A stretch of 64,000 nucleotides of DNA from Nissolia schottii (GCA_003254905.1 QANU01075867.1:1-64000), one strand, 5' to 3'. Numbered from the stretch's first letter, positions 48,015-60,619 are shown. The notes: a model not told the origin generated them from the sequence alone. Made by a program: numbers and translations.

Positions 48015-49096
48015 TGAAACATCCTAACTAGCTAGCTTATGCTTAAGTCATAATCCAAGCCTAGGTTAGGTTATTATCTACTTGGTGGGTCTAATCTTAG
48101 CCCCTAAAGATTAAAAAATATCTCTTTACAAAAGTATGGACCGGTAAAAACTTTTATACTTATAAGGAGTTACAAATATGAGCCACGCGTGACAGAAGAT
48201 ATATATACAAGCACTAGAGCCTTGCTGCTTAACGATCACCATCCAAATACTTCGTAATCCAGTAGATAGGCATACATACATATAAAACGGTCCTCCACAA
48301 CACACCATACAATATTAGAACAACAATAGAACAAGTAGGTACATATATTTTACACATTATAATAGTTGTTCGCCTTAAGAAATTCATAGGATCGAGTATA
48401 CACTTTACAAGCACATACGCTACGGGCTGGGGTATCCCCGATGTGTCCGTGCAAAACTCATTATGAAAATCGAAGAAAACAAAATCCGTTGCACAACTGC
48501 TACGACTATCCCTACTCGAGGTCAGGGTCATCCTCTGAGTCTCCCTCCCCTTCTACTTCGACCGCTTCGTCTTTGTCCTCCCCGGAGTCTATTCCTTCCC
48601 GATCATCGTCTTCTGCGTCCTCAATCATGATGGGGCAGTCAACAGATGCCCCCGATGTCTGTAGTGGCTCAAGCAGGGGCCTTTTATCCAAAAAGGGGTC
48701 ACCTATAGCGGCAGTCGACAAGTACACGCAGGTTTTCATAATGATTCTAGTGACTGAGTCAATCCGTCGGGTCATACTGATCAACAGGGTCCTCCCCACC
48801 AGCGAAGTAGTCATCGCTGGCACCTGGAATCACAAGCGACTGGGAATGAGAACAATGCGTTTTCAGTGGGTATCTACAGGGGTCTCTATTTTTCTTTGGC
48901 TTGGTTATGATCCAGGGCGCTCAGAAGATCTGTAAGTGTCATGCCATTCTAAAGTCCCTAGTTCATTTTTAATCTTGCTAATCCTGAATGGCTTTATCTA
49001 AATTACTAAGTGACGTAGACATCTAATCTTTGCCCTACGGGATTAGGGGTTACCTATCGAGCTTATTAATATTCGTCGTACTGGACTTAGGGGATA
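48015..49096 (-). mobile_element. TK-related LTR, 3' part only
   Basis: Begins TGAAACATCCTAACTAGC and is cut at 49096 by the next LTR. Contains the usual GGGAATGAGAACAATGCG block and a 103-codon minus-strand frame in the acidic-ORF slot. The rest of the LTR does not reappear after 52298, so it was deleted or the two LTRs recombined. Confidence 0.7.
48512..48823 (-). CDS. LTR-embedded frame with acidic C-terminus, function unknown
   Basis: A 103-codon frame in the 3' part of a TK-related LTR. The C-terminal 36 residues are dominated by Glu and Asp, from IEDAEDDDRE to EGDSEDDPDLE and stop. It occupies the same position as the 159-codon frame at 40076-40555 and shares the acidic ending, but the N-terminal halves are not obviously alike. 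There is no known domain. It may be a decayed version of the same reading frame, or a compositional feature of the LTR. Confidence 0.25.
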   Translation of the reverse strand: MPAMTTSLVGRTLLISMTRRIDSVTRIIMKTCVYLSTAAIGDPFLDKRPLLEPLQTSGASVDCPIMIEDAEDDDREGIDSGEDKDEAVEVEGEGDSEDDPDLE

Positions 49097-52000
49097 TGTA
49101 ACACCCTAGCTAGCTAGTCCATGCTTAAGTCGCAAATCTGCCGACTAGGTTGTTATCTCTTTTAGTTGGGATAGTACTTAGTCCCGCTTATGAGTTTAAA
49201 AATATAGTTACCCAAAAATATGGACCAAATTTTAACTTTTCTTTATACGTATCGTAGTGTAAAATATGAGCCTGGTTCTTGACAGAACAAATATTGTGAG
49301 TGGTAGCGTAGTATACTTAACTAATATTAATTAGGCATATTCAACATTCATAGTAACCAAAGGTCCATGCCATACCTTCACAAATGATTACACCTGTAAT
49401 ATGATAGATGTTGCATACAATTACATAGTAGTACAAACATATAGCCTACAAACTAAGGATTAGTGCGATATCTCTATCGTAGCTTTGATTTCCCTATTCC
49501 TCTGTCCGTCCTCTTCAGTGCTGCTTGTCCTTGTACTGCTTGCCCTGCTCTGACGTCCTCTGCATCCTCGTCGTGCTCTCCTAGAACCATAAAAAAGTGG
49601 GTATAAGAACACAAGGTTCTCAGTGGGAAACCTTAATCGTCGTAACTCTTTTCATACTCAATTATGATTCCGCCACTCAGGGGTCTCTAGGTGTCACAGG
49701 TATACTATAGTCCTACTAGTTATTGATATCCATACTAGACCTGAGCAGCTTTATCTATGTTACTAGGTGACTGGGGAACCTATGCTTTCATTATCTATGT
49801 CATCTGTTCTCTAGTCTAACTTCTAGATCACGTATTGTCACATAAGTCACATAATTCACATAGCTACACTATTGTCTTAAAAACCTCATTTTCTGAAAAA
49901 CCATAAGCTTCAGCTCGTCTCCACTTATAACCATGCCCATTTTAATTATAAGCTTCAGCTCGCCTCCACTTACTCATGCTCTATAAGTCCTGACTTACAA
50001 GCATCATCTGAAAATACTCATTTTCTGAAAACTGGTATAAGCTTCAGCTGGAATCCACTTATACGTATGCTCTACAAGGTTGGCCTTATAAGCATATTTG
50101 CCCTCGTCCCTTATAGCGGTGGCCACACGGCTATAACCACGCTTACAGCCCGCATCGTGGCAACCAGGTAGTGCTGAACCTGAAGGGTCTTGACCCTGAA
50201 TAATCTCCAACCACGACCGAGGTTACCACCCTTGGATGGCGTTGGGGTCGGACCTTGGACTCAACCGAGACTAAGACCTTCCCCAAAAACCGAGCTTAGG
50301 CCCTTTTAGAAGGGGTTTCTCTCATCATCATCATCATGTGCACAGTTCGGTCTTTGATGCAACAGTTCATATGTATAATAAACACAGTTCATCATCATCT
50401 TTAAGCAATCATATATATAGAGCAATTACAACTCAATGTCTCATGTCATCATCTTCATCATATATCACATCATATAACATATAACCTCACATAACTCATA
50501 ACCTCAACCATATAATATTGCTAACTCTCCATAACCCATAACATCAATCATATAAGAAGCATAATCCCATACTCAAACATTTCTTAAACCTAACAAACGT
50601 AAAGCAGTCGTCTGGTTTCTGTCAGAAATTAGCGATCATAAACTGGAGAGGTCCAAGACCTTACCACAAGGTTTTTGATAGTCCTAAGATCATTTCTCAT
50701 GTTTAAAAACCCAAATTCTGACCTCAGCATCACGAAATTCCAATTTGACCCCTTCTCCCAAAATTACCATTTTGCCCCCTTAAACGCCCTGTTTTCTTTG
50801 GAATTTTTGTTCTCAAAAACCCGATGGACTCAAGACTTGACCTTAAGGTTTTTGATAGTTCTAAACCATATTTCATGAAAACCAACCCAGGTTTTCAGCC
50901 TAAAACACGAATTTCCCGTTTTGCCCTTATTTCCTAAGAATCCCGTTTTCTGCCTGTTTGCTGAGAAATTCATCAGGGACTCAAAAAATTATAAAACTTG
51001 ACATCCCCACTCAATTTTTCGTTTAGAATCCAAAAATAATATTAGTTTTTCAAGATAAAAATCCCAGCATATAGTTCCCTTTAAAATCGTGTCATATGCC
51101 TATTTCTGTCTTAGGCGTCCTAAATTCCTGACAAAACCACAGACAGTACCAACGGGTCCAGACAATCGTCAACCACATATATAAAATTCAAAGTCACATA
51201 AAAGCCATCCTAACATCATGTCTCATATAGCAAAACCTCATACTCTCATACTCATTTTCTCATCAACATAAACCAATCCTATTTCTAACAATTATTCCAA
51301 CAATTTCCAGATCTGTAGAAACTTTCAGATACAAGTATAATCAATTGTCATATTCAAGAACATCACTTAGAAATTAAAACCTAACATATTCTAACACAAT
51401 CATAGCACAATCATCATCATACATCCTAAATCACATAGACAGTGATTATGTCGGTTTACCCACGTTTTCGCGTTCGATTGCGGTTTCAGCTGCTTCCTTT
51501 GGCCTTTTCTCAAACGACGATGTTTCCTAGTTCTTATTGGGCTGAATTTCTCCAAGCTTTCTCTAGGGATTATGAGGGCTTTGGTGGGTTAAGGTTAGGG
51601 AGTTATGGAAGAGCTTTGTCTAGGTTTAGTGTAGGAGGTCTTTATACTGCATAACGGTTGATTGTGTGATTGGACAGAGTTTTGGCAAGATTTTCCATTT
51701 TTCCTCCACATTTTCAGATTTAGGGGGTATTTATAGGCCATGGGACGAAATCCACTTTCCCATTTTGCCCTTGGGGCAAAATTACCAAAATACCCTTAAT
51801 TTGTCTTTTTCCTAAATGTCATTTTCATGACTCATCCACCTTTGAATGTTGACTTGGCCAAGTGGGCTGCTTCATGGCCATGTATTTTGGTATCTCTTGG
51901 CCGGTTTTGTGGATGAAAATTAACGGGCTCCGACAGATCAATTTTGATCAGGTTTTTGGCATTTCCGGTCCCGGTACTCCGTGTACGGCTGTTTTAAAAA

Positions 52001-52298
52001 TATACCGATCACGTCCTTGTGACCTCCTAATTTTTCCTAAGTAATATTCTATGATCATTTAGGTATTTATGAATGCTCGTCTGTAGCCATACTTTTTACG
52101 GATACTTTAGACGCGCGATTGTATTCAGACGGTAGAAATGGTTCGTTCTAGTGTCTGCAAAATTTCTCGAAACTGAACAGAATTTCTTCTACAGACATTT
52201 AACCTAAGAGTTTATATCTTTAATAGTTTATCCCACAACGAGAATCGTTGAACAGATGTCGAGCGAGATTTTCGCCAAGGAGGAAGCAGGGTGCTACA
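49097..52298 (-). mobile_element. TK LTR, minus strand, 3202 bp
   Basis: From TGTAACACCCTAGCTAGC to CAGGGTGCTACA. Contains a minus-strand TATAAATA (51735-51728), the 27.4-kb-type minisatellite in its leader (about 50640-51000) and an acidic mini-frame near 49590-49480 (GEHDEDAEDVRAG). The flanks GGATA and TGATG do not match, so no target-site duplication supports a simple insertion. No CGCTSAGCG array is evident in this member. Confidence 0.75.
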
Positions 52299-52387
52299 TG
52301 ATGAATCGCTAGGGAAGGTTACAGGACTTTGCCTTGTAAATTTTGTTATTTTGTGCATGTGGACACCTTGTGATTCCCTCAAAGGCT
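52299..52387. other. 89-bp spacer, unassigned
   Basis: Lies between the TK LTR and the copia-like LTR. No match to other parts of the window is seen. It could be ancestral sequence. Confidence 0.4.
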
Positions 52388-54325
52388 TGTTGGTCTTGGT
52401 AACCAATACCCAAGAGGGGGTGAATTGGGTATTTAAGAAATTATTCCTATTTCGACAAATATTGCATTTTCATGCAATCAATGTCATTACGCAGCGGAAT
52501 ATAACAATTAAAGATTATAAGCATGCTCAATTATGTTTGTAATAAAACAATAAGATCAATAGAGCAACTTATAAACAATTATCAACAGATGCAATTCTCA
52601 AATGTGCAAGACAATAATATAAGTTTGCAATAAATAAAGAGATAGAGTTAGAGAGATTGCAAACAGTGATTTATCCTGGTTCGACTACCCTTGTGATCTA
52701 CGTCCAGTCCCCAAGCGTTTTGCTCAAGATTTCTCCACTATCATCAAGCTTCTAACTTAGGTGCTTGACAAACCTTTACATCCAAGAGCACTCCTCACAC
52801 TTAGGATCCCCCACCTTTGTGTAGAAGCCTCAAGAACCAAACCTTAGGGATACCACACCCTAAGAAACTAGAAGGATACCTCACCCTCTTTACAAGTGTA
52901 TGGAAATTTTGTGTTTCATAAGAAACTCTCTCAAGAGTAGATAATACAAATTGAAGCTCTATAGGAATATTGACAATATCTTTCTTTTGCTCTTAAGATG
53001 ATGGAAAATATTAATCCATTGATAGTATGAAGTATGAGGATGATGGGAATCAAAGGCTTGGCTAGAAATGAGAGTTTAATGGGTATTTATAGGGTTTCTA
53101 AGTGTACTAGCCGTTTATAGCCGTTACCCATTATTTTAATCAATTTTATCCATTGAAAAACTAGCCGTTTTGGGTTCAGGACTCGAGTCATTCGAATGAC
53201 TCATTAGAATTCATTCGAATGACTGATGTAATGTAGCCGTTGGGGCCTCTAATGACAAAGTCATTCGAATGACCTTTCTTGAGTCATTCGAATGACTCAA
53301 CAAAATGACTTGCTCTACAAATTTGTAGATCTTTCTCTTAGCTTTATGTAGCAATTTGAACCACCTCAATTGGAGTTCTATAGCCCAAGATATCATCATT
53401 TTACTCACTATTGTGCAAGTCACATTGCTGAGCGCGCCACTCATCCATTTTCTTATCTTTCTTGATTCCTAAGTTTGTCTAATTCATTTTACGTCCTGAA
53501 ATCAATTAAGATCATTTAAGAGCATCATTCTAAGAGTTTACAGAGAGATATATATCAATTTTCCTTTGACAAGAATACCTTAAGTCCTAAGAAACTATTT
53601 CCCTTTTTACCATTTGCTTAGACTTGGTATTCTTCATGAATCCTATCTTCGGCATTACCATGTTCTTCATGGAATTGACATTTCATGCTTTGCCTTTTGT
53701 CTTTGGGCATCATATGAATGTTTCTTCTTGTTCCATCTTATTCTTGATGCCTTGGACTTTCCTATACACATGATAATTCACTAGAAAGTATAGTTAGTCC
53801 AATGTGTTCCAATATCTTCATATGCATATATAGATTAATCAATGCATCATACATATACAATTAGGCAAAGATCAAATTATATTAATCAAATAATATTCTT
53901 TGCCTAGCATGCATGCATTGTAACACTATAGCACTTGATATTCATGCATATACACATATAGACACAAATATATCCAATAGTTAATCCATCAAGCACATAT
54001 AGAGAGTTATTGGATATGTTCTCAAAAGGATGTTTCTCATATATCATTGTATGATGTGTAAGCTATATGATTACCATCAAGTTCAATCATACAAGATCAA
54101 ATGTATTCTATTTAGCATATAACATCCTTTTGCATTCTAATTGTCATTATCTATTTGTTGTGAACTTTTTGTTATCATCAAGATATAGAACAACTAGGGA
54201 AACCTAGTTCTACAAATATAAACATATACAATGAGCATAGACAATTAGAGCATATTGTATTTGTCATCATCAAAACATATTGTATTAAACAATTGGAACA
54301 ACTAGGGAAACCTAGTTCCACAAGG
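52388..54325 (-). mobile_element. Copia-like LTR (CP family), orientation inferred
   Basis: The left edge TGTTGGTCTTGGTAACCAAT leads into ACCCAAGAGGGGGTGAATTGG, and near the right edge is TTTGTCATCATCAAAACA (54263-54280). Both sequences are familiar from ends of plant copia (SIRE/Maximus-like) LTRs, though I rely on memory for that. A TATAAATA on the minus strand (53091-53084) supports the minus reading, and a TCATTCGAATGA array lies just upstream of it (53180-53310). ACAACTAGGGAAACCTAGTTC is repeated at 54189 and 54299. No coding region and no exact target-site duplication. Confidence 0.55.
53180..53310. repeat. TCATTCGAATGA palindrome cluster in copia-like U3
   Basis: Four exact copies of CATTCGAATGAC and partial ones lie within 130 bp, about 90-220 bp upstream of the LTR TATA box. 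Confidence 0.8.
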
Positions 54326-57209
54326 TAGATCCGGAAGCTTGTTGGGAATTGAATCATATCATAGTTTCATGTATCCAGTTACTTATTACACAGAACTATC
54401 ATTTCATTGATTGCCCGCCACCAGTTCTTAAATTGTCATCGCTTTCGCGCATGTGTTGAAAGCCTTTTTGCAATAGTTTCACACTCTCGTCAATTTAATA
54501 TATCCTTCTACAGCTTTCAGATTCACGAGGAATCCAATTGCAGTATAGACGGGTATAATCGTATCCACAGGGATTGTGTTTAAAACCAATATCTTGGAGT
54601 TGAACTATTTTAAGCTATGGGAAGTGTATTGGTATAAATAAATGATAAATATAAATAAAGTAAAGAAAACAATAATGGAATAGAGTTTAGGCAGGTAAAG
54701 AAAGATGTTGGGATCTTAGTGACAATATTTCTCAATGCAGCCATGTGACTTATGAGTCTTATTGATTTTATCGCCACCAGTTCTTAACTTAATCATCTTT
54801 CTCAAGCATGTTAAGTTCACAAGTTCCTTTATTAAGTTGTCAATGTCTTGCACAAACTCAACAAAGTACCTTGAAGTTAAAGCGGGTGTTAATGCGATTA
54901 GTTCTAGATCTCCAGTTATGGCAGTTAAGAACTAAATGAATTGATCTAGGTCAAGCTCAAATAGTTGTAACTTTCGTTCACAATATTCAAGCATAAAATC
55001 GAGCTTATTCAAATTCTTAACCTGGTTTGTAACTTAACTAGCATAACTCTCGTTCATGCAAGCAAGTCTCAAGTTAAGAATCAAAGTACTAACAACAGTA
55101 AGCATTAAGCACAAGATCATTCATTAAAATCATAAGACTTCATAGAATCATAATCATAAGTACAATGGATACATTAAGAAATAAAGCACTTCAATCCCAA
55201 CATAAAAGAAAGTTAGCTATCCATTGTCATGGATAGTTTACAAACTTACAGGGTTTTAGAGCAATGGTTGGTTGAGAAGAGTGGCGAAATGTCTCCACAC
55301 CTCCACCATGGATCGCAACCGTTGGCAATTTGACAGCACTTCCTCTTAAGGAAAGCTTCTAAACCCTAACTTTCTTTCTAAACCTAACCTAAGTAATGTA
55401 TGGAAAGTGGAAAATGAAATGGGAATGAAGTGAATGAAGTGGGGGTGGGATGGATGCCTGAATGCCTCGGCCTCCCTCTATTTATAGGCAAAAGTTGGGT
55501 GCCTTCGCTTAGTGGTTTTGATGGTTCCGCTGAGCGATTCTGGCCTTATCGCTGAGCGTCGGTGACTTATCGCTGAGCGGTTGTACTTTTTTACGAGGAG
55601 TCATAAATGCTCGGCAGCTTTTCAGGGCGGCGCTGACGTGGCAGTACGACGCCAGGCTGGCTCCAGCTGGCGTAATCATTGCGCCGCGTGCAAGTTACTT
55701 GTCGACATACATCGCTCAGCGGTAAGGGTGTTTCCGCTGAGCGATGGTTTTGCGGACGCTGAGCGCTAAACCCTTCTCCGCGGAGCGAATCTGGTCTTCC
55801 GCGCTGAGCGGACTTGTATCACCGCTGAGCGGTCTGGCTCTTATTTTCCTCTTTTAAGTTCTTTTCCTCAGCTTGCCATTTTTGCTCCATTCTTTATGGG
55901 ATTCTTCTTAATTAGGCTGCTTGCATCCATCTTCAAAATATTTTAGAAACCTACAAAATAAGGAGATTAAGTTAGATATTTCTTTAAAAACATAAGCGAT
56001 TAAGTGCCATTTTGATAGGTTAAAATCATGTAGTTTGGGCACTTAACAGCATGAAAAGATCACAGGTTTCCTTTATTAAACTGTCACTTTCGCACACAAG
56101 CTTAACAAAATACGCTAGCGTTATTCCAGATGTTAAAATGGCTAACCTTTATTACAGTTACAACAACAAGATTAGATGAATTGATTTGGATCCGATTCTA
56201 ATGATTGTAACTTTCGTTCACAACTTTCAAGTCTAGAATCTAGCTTAGCATAGTAACATTGGTCTTAACTTGGTTTACAACTTAATTAGTATAACTTTCG
56301 TTCATACAAATAAGTCCCAAATCAAGAAGCAAAACACTAAACAAAGCTAGCATTAAGCATAAAATCATTCAAGCGAATCATAAGAAAATAATAGATTCAT
56401 ATGCAATAGTTACATGGATACAATCATACTACAATAATGATCGAAATTCCAACAACAAGAGGATTAGAAATCCATCTTACAAGAGAATCTCAGAGGCAAG
56501 GTTTAGACGCTTACCATGACACGTTACCACGCTATCGTGACAGCGGTTCGCCAAGCTTCCTCGATCTCCCGGCTCCTTCACCGGCTTCCTCTTTGTTGCT
56601 AAACTAACCTAAGCTTTGAAGTACAAGAAATTTAAGAAAGAAGTGTATTCTTGAAGAGGAAAAGGATGCTTTGAATGAATGCCTCGGCCTTCTATTTATA
56701 GGCAAATTTTGGGTGGCTTCGCTCAGCGGTTTGAGTACCATCGCTGAGCGATTCTGGCGTTATCGCTGAGCGACTTGTACTTTATCGCTCAGCGGCATCA
56801 TCATTTCACGCAGCTTAATAAATGCGCCGATAGCTTTTGCAGGGCGGCGCCGCAGTCCAGGCTGGCTCTAGCTGGCGCAATTAATGCGGCGGCTGCAAGT
56901 GGCTCCGGTGGTACAATCACTCAGCGGCCAGAGTGCAATCGCTGAGCGGTCGTGTCCTTATGTGCTGAGTGATTCTCTGTTTACCGCTGAGCGGTCCTTC
57001 GCTAATTTCCTCTTTTAAGCTCTTTTCCACTTTTGCCCTTTTGCTCCATTCTTTATGGGATTCTTCTCAATTAATTATGCTTGCATCCATTCTTCAAAAA
57101 ATATTATAAACCTACAAAAAATGGGGATTTAAGTTAAATAATTCTTTAAAACATAAGCAAATAAGTGCCATTTTAATAGGTCAAAATTGCGTAACTTGGG
57201 CACTTATCA
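54326..57209 (-). mobile_element. AT-family 3' LTR, interrupted and 3'-truncated
   Basis: The LTR starts at 57209 (minus-strand TGATAAGTGCCC) directly after a polypurine tract and runs leftward to 54326, where it breaks after GGAAGCTTGTTGGGAATTG. The section 54454-56048 plus one GCATG is a later insertion. It has a TATA box at 56700-56693, with CGCTSAGCG motifs upstream of it at about 56715-57000. It is the 3' LTR of the gag-bearing element to its right. Confidence 0.82.
54454..56048 (-). mobile_element. AT solo LTR nested in an AT LTR, 1595 bp, TSD GCATG
   Basis: The minus strand starts TGTTAAGTGCCC and ends GGCTTTCAACA. It is flanked by the exact 5-bp duplication GCATG (54449-54453 and 56049-56053). 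TATA box at 55486-55479. CGCTSAGCG motifs occupy about 55505-55835, and the array here is the densest in the AT family. A clean example that fixes the family's LTR ends. Confidence 0.93.
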
Positions 57210-57217
57210 CTTCCCCT
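57210..57217 (-). other. Polypurine tract of the AT element
   Basis: The minus strand reads AGGGGAAG directly before the LTR start TGATAAGTGCCC. Confidence 0.8.
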
Positions 57218-59228
57218 GATTTAAGACCTTGTTTGTCCTCAAACAAGAGGTAATAGAATTATTTTACAAGAGATTGATGCTTATGAACAATCGGTTATTA
57301 CAATGAATTGGAATTGTTTCAGACATTTTATGCTTGAGACCTGTGAGATGTCATAGAGTAACCTTAAACATAGTCAAATGCATAAGTACTTGAATGCTAT
57401 AAACAAATCACACTATCCAATGTCGTGTCCATCAAGGAAATGATCTTTATGCACACAATGGTCAGTGGACCAATTTAAGGTGAGTGTTTTGCTCATTGTG
57501 TGACCATTAAATCACAACAATTCAAATTTGTTACCTGTCTCATAATTCAATCCAAGAGTATGGTCATGCAAGGATCACAAAAGGACTTTTAAGGGTTGTA
57601 ATGGGGCCAGGCTACAAGGAAAATTGGTTTTTCTGGATATGTAAATATTTCTAATTAAGGAAGCAATGAAAACCAATCTCTTGTTGTCACCTGTTTTTTT
57701 TCTTTTCAACAACTTTGTTTCTTACCCCTTTTGTTCTTTTCCTCAATCCTTTTTCTTTCTCTTCTTTTTGTTTTTGGATTGGGAATAAGAGTTTTCTTCT
57801 TTTTCTGCTTGCTTCTGTTCTTTTAATTCAACTTCTTTATTTCTTCCCACTTTTACCCATCCTTGTCTCCCCCCTGACTTGGATCTTTGCACATAATCCA
57901 ACTGAATGCTCTCTTAATTTAGAAATTAAGGGACATCATTGTTTTTCTTTAAAGGCTCAGGGATTATGTAACAACCAAGAAATTTCTCATGTTAGGCTCA
58001 ATTGGGGTATCAAAGGATATTCCTAATTATGGTAGGCTTTATTTGGCCAAGTGGGTTAAATTCTAATGAACAGAATGCCTTGATCATTTCCTATTATTTC
58101 CATAGAATTATCAAAATCAGAGACTCAAACAAATTCAATTGTGAAAAAACAATGGTGATTCTCTCTTTCTCACTTAGTGTTTAGGCTACACTCCATCACT
58201 TGGTTTAGGTTTCATTTCCTTGATTTAAAACATCTTCAATGTTATGCTTTTGCAAACAAGTAAAAATGCATATTAACATGTTCATGGAGTCTATGTATAA
58301 ATCACAAGGTCTATCATAGATATTGAAACAATTCAATTCATGATATTTTTGTTCATGCATCAAATCCCAAGTTAAATAAATTACTACTTTGTTTTCAAAC
58401 AAACAAATCTTAAGCACATATTAAACTAACTAACTAGAAAATTAAAAATGGCTCCCTGTTTATGGTGAATGAGTTTCCTTGATGTAGCCTCCTTGTAGTT
58501 TGGGCTACTTCTGCTTCAATTTGTTGAGCAGATAGAGGTGTGTCTCTCTTTTGTTGTTTTTAGGAAACTTCATTGGTTGTTATCCGGCCTGCAAAAACAA
58601 TCCAAAAACTTCCTTTCTTCTAGATAGCATTAGAGAGATCATGGTTTTATTTTGAACCCTTTTGTAGACAGAATTTCCTACAACTGCGGACAGAATTCCC
58701 CGCTTATTGTGGACAGAATTTCCCACAATGATTTATGGATTCAAAAATAAAACATGTTTCTTGTTTTTTATCATAAGGTGCTTTTGAAAAGATTCTATTT
58801 CAAAATTTTACATTTCCAACTAAGAATCTTGCTTTCAACTTAAATCATGTACACCTTTATCAGACAATTGTTTGAAAGGGTTAAAATCAGTTATTGGGTT
58901 TAAAATCCAAGTGCTTCAAATAAGCTTAACTGAAAAGGATTAACACTTTCAAATTTCAAACCAAATTACAAGATTTGGATAACCTTTAATTCTTTTTCAC
59001 CATATTTCATAAAACATATTCTAACACCTTAGAGTTAATTAACCTTAAAATTAATAGACTACTAAATTAATAAAACTCACAAAACACTGGGTTGCCTCCC
59101 AGGAAGCGCTTGTTTTACGTCGTTAGCTCGACGCTTTTTTCTTTTTAGCTCCCCTCTTCATCATCAGACCTCCTTCCATGGCAAGAGTCTTTTGGGTTTA
59201 GCTCCGGGTTAGCCGTGAATCTACTTTT
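57218..59228 (-). mobile_element. AT element internal region after gag, pol absent
   Basis: Runs on the minus strand from the end of gag to the polypurine tract. Near 59138-59085 it has GTCGAGCTAACGACGTAAAA and GCGCTTCCTGGGAGGCAACC, sequences usual downstream of the last frame in Athila-like elements. No protease, RT or integrase is found between, so pol was deleted. At 57335-57339 it contains the uninterrupted target site of the TK insertion at 3707-6822. Plus-strand frames around 57715-58184 are chance. Confidence 0.7.
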
Positions 59229-59999
59229 CTACAAGTCCGCTATATCAGTAGCCAGCTGTCCCAGTTGTATTTCCAAACTCCTGATAGTGGCGTCATGGTT
59301 CTTTTGATTGATCATCGTTTGTTGCATAAACTGATTCCATGTCTCCTCTATCTTGGAGTTTGGAATAATTGGTGGCTGATTCTGATATGGACGGGGTGGT
59401 TGATATGGCTGTTGCGGGGCTTTGTTGAATGAGGATCCTGCCTCTTGCCTCCATGACTAAAAGTGCTGTTGGTTAGGCCACTTTTGGAAATTATTTGGAT
59501 AGGGCAGCCTTTGCTGGTTGTCCAAATAATGGACTTCTTCTTCCCTAAAATTACAACAAATAGACGGGTGATCACCATTACAAATATTACATTGAAATAC
59601 CTGCTGCCTTTTGGAATCTCGAGCCTCTCTGATTTGCTTAGGCAGCTCGCTTAAGGTCCTCTTCACTTCGTCGATTTGTTGTTGGAGTTGCGTGTTTTGA
59701 GCAAGAATTGCATCGTTTGTTCCTAGTTCAAGCATACCTCCTCTTTTGGGTCCTCTGTGGTATTGGCCTTGTTGGTTCGTCAAGGCCATGGAATCAATGA
59801 TAGAGATTGCTTCTTTAGGTGTTTTGGACATTATCTGTGGACCAGCGGCAGCATCAAGCATGAGTTTGCGCTGTTGTTGGAGTCCGTTACAGAAGATATG
59901 AATTTGTGTCCGCGCATCGAATCCATGATTAGGGCATTTCCTCAGCATGGATTTATACCTCTCCCAAGCCTCACAGATGTGAATGCTCATGGAGTAAGT
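59229..59999 (-). pseudogene. gag: Athila-like retrotransposon gag, N-truncated with stop codons
   Basis: An open stretch from about 59990 to 59457 encodes a retrotransposon gag region: AWERYKSMLRKCPNHGFD, then TQIHIFCNGLQQQ, then AISIIDSMAL, a Gln-rich coiled segment, and a zinc-knuckle-like CNICNGDHPSIC. A stop at 59459-59457 interrupts it, but the same frame continues (SFNKAPQQPYQPPRPYQNQP, then SLEIQLGQLATDIADL) to a second stop at 59231-59229. The N-terminal part is missing because a copia-like scrap joins at about 60000. The gag proteins of this lineage package element RNA in cytoplasmic particles; this copy cannot make a full protein. Confidence 0.85.
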
Positions 60000-60414
60000 T
60001 TTGATGAAGACAAAAGAAGCAAGTTTCCAAAGTCAAAGAAGCTCAAAAAGATCTAGACTTAGGACTTAGAAAATATGTTAAAGGTGTGTGTATATCAAAA
60101 CTCTCAAAATAGTTTTTCAAGATAACTCTTAAAAGAAAAAGATTGATTCCTGCTTTTAAAGTATCCCAAACAAACCAAGGAATCAAGAGAAAAGAAAGAA
60201 AGAATGAGTTTGGGCAAAACCTTCAGAGACATTCGAATGACTAACCTAGATTCATTCGAATGACTCATGAACAAGTCATTCGAATTACTCAAGAACAAGT
60301 CATTCGAATACCTCATGAACAAAGGTAACTCGAATGAAGTATTCGAATGACTAGGGTTTGGTGCGTTCGGTGATCCCAGTATAGCCAAGTCATTCGAATG
60401 ACTGACCCAGATCC
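60000..60414 (+). mobile_element. Copia-like LTR 5' scrap with TCATTCGAATGA repeats
   Basis: Begins TTTTGATGAAGACAAAAG, like the inverted end of the copia-like LTR at 54263-54280, and carries CATTCGAATGAC motifs at 60230-60400. It ends at about 60414, where TK U3 sequence starts. Confidence 0.5.
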
Positions 60415-60619
60415 ATTGTGTTAGATACCCAACCGGTACTAGGGAAAAGTGTTAGATACCTTAGAATAGTCCCACGACCCCATTGGGAAAGTCGGGAAGT
60501 GACTAAACCGCGAGCGGAACAGTGGTCTACGGTCACCGGGGCTTGACGACGTGTTAAAGGTATTTGTGAAAAATAATCGTCCGGATAAAAATTCACAAAT
60601 GCCTTAAACCAATAATATT
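60415..60619 (+). mobile_element. TK LTR U3 fragment, first copy
   Basis: ACCGGTACTAGGGAAAAGTG to AATAATATT. Identical to the start of the LTR after the N join (61006-61210), apart from being cut by the N. Confidence 0.7.

Noticed and set aside
49092..52303. Target-site duplication for the LTR at 49097-52298
   Set aside because: The flanks GGATA and TGATG do not match, so no duplication is claimed.
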